From Adiantum capillus-veneris (taxonomy: Eukaryota; Streptophyta; Polypodiopsida; Polypodiales; Pteridaceae): DNA of 64,000 bases. Of this stretch, positions 55,196-64,000 are shown piece by piece (position 1 is the stretch's first letter; each line of letters opens with the position of its first letter). The translations under genes and the position numbers were made by a program. Location of the stretch: NCBI GenBank assembly GCA_014529385.2, contig CM043962.1, forward strand, positions 149,600,647 through 149,664,646, in the 5' to 3' direction. The notes under the pieces are model-generated. The model searched no databases. It had not been told where the DNA came from and worked only from the letters and a program-made list of their open reading frames with translations.

Positions 55196-55551
55196 GTGGT
55201 CGAGGGAGGGAGGGGGGGGAGCTGGAATCCTTCCCCTTTTATAGTATAGATAGATGTTTGGGAAAAATGTGTCAACTTAATATCGTGCCGTTTTCAATAT
55301 TAAAAATGTCGATTGAGGGCAAGGGGAAAAAGAGAACTTCCGCCTCAATACAGACAAATGTAGTGTAAAAACTTGAAAAAATAACCAAATATTATGAAAT
55401 TTCCTCTTGACAAACCCAAGGAATGGAATTTTGTATGTTTGGAAAAATGTTTTTTCTCGAACATTGGTCAATTTTGTATGTATGGTAGAACGATTTTTCT
55501 CCCATTGTTGGTAGCGTTTGCTAACTTTGCTCCTTGTTGATAACTTGGTAG

Positions 55552-55553
<2 letters not shown>

Positions 55554-55598
<45 letters not shown>

Positions 55599-55807
55599 GA
55601 GAAGGTAAAGCCATTATTCAGGAGTTCCGCACTCCCAAAATGGTTCCCCTCTCAACCACCCCTCTTCAGTTTTTAGAGTTTTGTCTTTTTTGTTCACCCC
55701 TCACTGTACCCTCAGTCCTTAACTATCCCCTCCCTTAGATGGAACCTTTTTGTAATGCGTTGTCTTCTGGTCCCATAGGTCATATCTGACCTTCGTGAAT
55801 GATAATT

Positions 55808-55850
<43 letters not shown>

Positions 55851-56295
55851 AGGGCCAAGAATGCATGCAGTTACTAATGAGCATTGTTAGGGGAAAAATG
55901 TGTGTCAGCTTAATATCGTGTCGTTCCCAATTTCAAAAATGCTGGTTCATGGCAAGGCGGATAGGAGAAATTCCACCCCAAAATAGAGAAAAATTGTGTG
56001 TGTGTGCGTGTGTGTGTGTACGGGCCAAGAATATATGCAGTTACCACTGACCAGTGTTCGTGGAAAAACCAATGTTCAGGAAAAATGTGTCTCAGCTTAA
56101 TATCGTGCCCTCCCCAGTTTCAAATATGCCGGTTGAGAGCAGGGGGGAATGGAGAAATTATGCCCCAAAATAGAGAAAAACAATGTAAAAACCCGAAATA
56201 CCCTTAATTTTCTAAAATTTCCTCTTAGCAAACTCAAGGAAAAAAGAAACTTGCATGCTTGGAAAAGTGCGAACATTGCAGTTTGCCATTCACTA

Positions 56296-56334
<39 letters not shown>

Positions 56335-56577
56335 TGTACGACGTACGCAATGTTCGGAAAAAATGTGTCTTAACTTAACATCGTGCCATTCTCAATTTCA
56401 AAACTGCCGGTTGAAGGCGAGGGGAAAAGCAGACATTTCGTCCCAAAATAGAGAAAAATTGTCTAAAAAACCAAAAAATTAATTTAATTTTCTAAAATTT
56501 CCTCTTGACAAAATCAAGGAAAGGAACTTTGTATGTTTGTAAAAATGATTTTTCCCTGACTGTCGACAAAGAGTTTT

Positions 56578-56643
<66 letters not shown>

Positions 56644-56739
56644 CCCCCCCCCCTACGACGTATGTGGGTCTGACATGGCCGTTGCAACCGTTTGGTAACG
56701 CGAGCACATAGGGACAGGTGTTTGCGCAATGCCTTCGGC

Positions 56740-56796
<57 letters not shown>

Positions 56797-56853
56797 AGAC
56801 TAGTGCAACCGTGCCGCCTTCGGCAGCGGCATTGCCTCCAACAGGGTTATGTG

Positions 56854-56922
<69 letters not shown>

Positions 56923-57051
56923 TCCTTTTTTTGTCTTCCTCCGTCTCGCTATCTTTTGCCTGAAAATGTCCTCTCTCTAAAGTATAGTATGCTACTCACC
57001 CACTGTGCATGCGCGCGCCTCGACTTGCACACCATGCAACCCACGACCCCC

Positions 57052-57089
<38 letters not shown>

Positions 57090-57359
57090 GCACTATCCAC
57101 CTAGGTCATTGAGGTTGCGGGGAACATAGCTGAATCAAGCTTCTTGTGACATGTGGCCGGGGGAGAGGTCGGAATTCCTTATTGCCTATATATAGTATAG
57201 AAAGCGTGTTCTTTTAAAGAAACCCACTATTAGGAATATTAGCATGTATCCTATTGCCTCAACACAAATCCTTCTTCTTAGCATGCATCCTCCTCGTTGT
57301 CGTATTGTGCCTTGGAGCCCAAGCTACAGACATCTCATCGCAAATCTCCCCCTCTGCCC

Positions 57360-57421
<62 letters not shown>

Positions 57422-57648
57422 TTAATCTGGTAGGCTTTAGACGCAGTGTTTTTGGAAAATGTGTCTTAGCAAAAATGCCGGTTGAGGGCAAGGGGAAAAA
57501 AGATTTTGCCCCAAAATAGAGAACAAAATGTGAAAATCCAAAAAGAAAACTAATTTTATAAAATTTCCTCTTGAAAAAATCAAGGAAAGGAATTTTGTAT
57601 GTATGGAAAAATAATTTTTCCCGAACACATGGAGTAGGTACTTCAACG

Positions 57649-57685
<37 letters not shown>
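55554..57685. repeat. Cluster of (CT)n/(GA)n microsatellites, left
   Basis: Runs at about 55554-55595, 55809-55850, 56299-56332, 56577-56640 (followed by a C13 run), 56743-56793, 56855-56921, 57054-57087 (all CT), 57363-57420 (GA) and 57650-57685 (CT). Between them lie alpha repeat copies. Confidence 0.9.
55596..55800 (+). pseudogene. LINE ORF1 C-terminal fragment (plus strand)
   Basis: Directly after a (CT)n run the plus strand encodes YREGKAIIQEFRTPK, the same residues as the end of the LINE ORF1 remnant at 58,868-59,660 (YRGGKAIIQEFRTPK). The sequence after it also matches, inverted, including CCCATAGGTCATATCTGACC (inverse at 58,735-58,756), before the next (CT)n run. It is a 3'-end fragment of the same element. 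Confidence 0.65.
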
Positions 57686-57687
<2 letters not shown>

Positions 57688-58214
57688 TGTCAGTGTTCAG
57701 GAAAAGCGCGTCGCCTAAGCCTTGAGCAGTTGAATTGAACAATCAAAACAGTCAGTTGAAGGGAGGGGGAGAAGGAGAAAGTCCACTTGGAAAATTCACA
57801 AAAATGGAGTTAAATTGTAATAATTCATCTGTTTTGAATATTCTTCTCTTTCAAACTACCCCAAAGCAGACATTTGACTCATTTTTTTTTCGAGGAATTT
57901 ACTAAAATACCTCTCTAATTTGTGGAAATTCCTAAATACCGCCCAAATTTCAAAATTTACCAAAATACCCTTGTATTTATTTTCCTAACCTTAATTCCTT
58001 TTTGATTGACATTTAAGATCCGGTTTTGAGTGCTTAGCATGTAATTAGTCACAAATTGTCTCGCAAAACAGGGCAAATATTATGTCTAAAAATAATGAAG
58101 CAACTCATCTTGAGAGCCTACTTAAGAGACTCAAATTGTAGTTTTAGCATGTTGTATTGATAGAAAATCAAGTCTTCAAGATACAGACTTTCACCGTAGA
58201 TCTCCCCATCTGCC

Positions 58215-62682
<4,468 letters not shown>

Positions 62683-63595
62683 GTCAGTGTTCGGGAAAAG
62701 TGCGTCACCTAAGCTTTGAGCAATTGAATTGAACAATCAAAATAGCCGGTTGAAGGATGGGGAGAAGGAGAAAGTCCGCTTAGAAAATTCAAGAAAATGG
62801 AGTTAAATTGTGAAAAATTCGTCTATTTTGAAAAAGTTTCTCTATGAAACTACCCCAAAGCAGACGTCTGACTGATTTTTTTTCGAGGAAATTACCAAAA
62901 TACCCCTCTAATTTGTGGAAATTCTCAAAATACCCCCCAAATTTCAAAAGTTACGAAATAACCCTTGTATTTATTTTCATAATCTTTATTCCTTTTTTTT
63001 TATAATTAAGATCCTGTTCTGGGTGCATGCTAGGTTTTGAGTGCTTAGCATGTAATTAGTCACAAATTACCTCGCAAAAAAAGGGCAAATATTATGTCTA
63101 AAAATGATGAAGCAATTCATCTCTAGAGCCTATTTAACACACTCAAATTGTAGTTTTAGCATCTTGTATTGAAGACTATCAAATTTTCTTATGAAAAGCT
63201 ACAAATTTTTTTGTCTTTCAAGAAATTTAATCCCACGACCAGGGGTATTTTGGGAATTTTGGAAAGAGTGAAGGGCATTTTGGGAATTTGTGACACAATA
63301 TTGGGGGTGTTTTGAGAACTTTTGAAATTCGAAGGATTTACAGCAGACTCCAAAGGAGGTGCTTTGGGGCCCATGCGTGTGCGTCCATGATTCCATGCGC
63401 AGCAGACAGTTGCTTTAGACTTTAGACGCAGTGTTCGTGGAAAATGTGTGTTAACAAAAATGGCCGCTGAGGGCAAGGGGAAAAGGAGAAATTCTGCCCC
63501 AACTTATAAGGTGAGAAAACGAAATCAATACACTGACTTGCAAGTCATGCTAAGGTGACACATCAGCTAAGTTCAATGGCGATTATATGCACAGC

Positions 63596-63993
63596 TAGGG
63601 TAGAGGAGCCTGCTCATTAGAGGCACCGAAACTACTGCCAAACCATTTCGAGCTTGGAGTACGCAATGGTAATTTGTAGCAAAAACGGTAGCGATGTTGC
63701 AAAAATCGACTTAATTTCCAAATCCTTGTGAAACAAAACTCGGTGCCAAAGACCCCTGGGGTTAAATTTCGAGCGCTAGTGCCCTACGTGGCACTAGCAG
63801 TTGCCGTCGATTTCAAAAATGTTCAGCTTTTTAATGGCAATGGCTGCAGCCTATGTGGCAGCAACGCTCGAAATTTATCATAGCCCGCCAAAGACACAGT
63901 CTAGGGAGGTAATTAGAGATGACAGGGCCAGTAAGGATAGAACACACGATTTGAAGGTGAGCCACCCATCATTTAATTGGCTCCTCTACCCTA
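63596..63993. mobile_element. MITE candidate with 15-bp terminal inverted repeats
   Basis: TAGGGTAGAGGAGCC at 63596-63610 is repeated inverted and without mismatch at 63979-63993. The outer TA on each side may be the target duplication, which would suggest a Tc1/mariner-type element. Inside, TAAATTTCGAGCG (63763-63775) pairs with 63865-63877, and GCTAGTGCC pairs with GGCACTAGC around 63,774-63,797, so the DNA can fold into nested stems. No coding capacity. Confidence 0.6.
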
Positions 63994-64000
63994 TATTGGG

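Noticed and set aside
56492-57129. Long serine/leucine or arginine/glutamate repeat frames across the dinucleotide runs
   Set aside because: They are only translations of (CT)n and (GA)n and carry no real protein signal.

Overview
The window is intergenic heterochromatin-type DNA of a land plant, most likely a vascular plant. The evidence is Ty3/Gypsy LTR retrotransposons of plant type (tRNA-Asp and initiator tRNA-Met primer sites, plant chromoviruses), a fragment of a plant pararetrovirus (Caulimoviridae-type reverse transcriptase), very long (CT)n/(GA)n runs, and one intron-containing nuclear gene for a mitochondrial carrier protein. The species cannot be fixed from the sequence.

Region 1 (1-26,898, all on the minus strand) is a nest of two related giant Ty3/Gypsy elements. 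Element B (5' LTR 26,016-26,898, leader, decayed gag, start of protease) is interrupted inside its protease by element A (5' LTR 18,685-19,625, tRNA-Asp primer site, leader, gag, protease, 1779-codon pol, then a 1013-codon coiled-coil ORF, called ORFX here). Element A is unusual: its pol has two tandem H2C2 zinc-finger modules before the integrase core and a second retropepsin domain after the integrase. Regularly spaced 22-bp perfect palindromes fill the leaders of A and B and recur in the spacer before ORFX. Bases 1-1808 repeat 20,884-22,691 with only three differences found, as expected if a 20,883-bp tandem duplication starts at base 1808.

Region 2 (26,899-46,148) is a second nest. A solo LTR of a chromovirus-type family (here E') is split by element D (plus strand, 3.1-kb LTRs, 5-bp target duplication TGTTG). 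D is interrupted by element E (minus strand, same family as E'). The pol of E has lost its middle and carries instead about 560 bp of pararetrovirus reverse transcriptase in the same orientation. Another diverged E-type LTR fragment follows.

Region 3 (46,149-50,329) has no gene I recognise: two small orphan reading frames and microsatellites. Region 4 (50,330-52,235) is the only convincing host gene, a five-exon mitochondrial (SLC25) carrier of 304 residues on the plus strand. Region 5 (52,236-64,000) is repeat-rich: a foldback/MITE-like family bracketed by (GA)n and (CT)n arms, a second ~500-bp repeat, two fragments of an L1-type LINE ORF1 in opposite orientations, and a terminal ~400-bp MITE candidate.

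Most reading frames therefore belong to mobile elements in various states of decay. Element A is the best preserved. Its gag has one frame break, and its gag/pro and pro/pol junctions each carry an A AAA AAG heptamer in the frame a -1 ribosomal shift would need. Its 3' LTR is not in the window.
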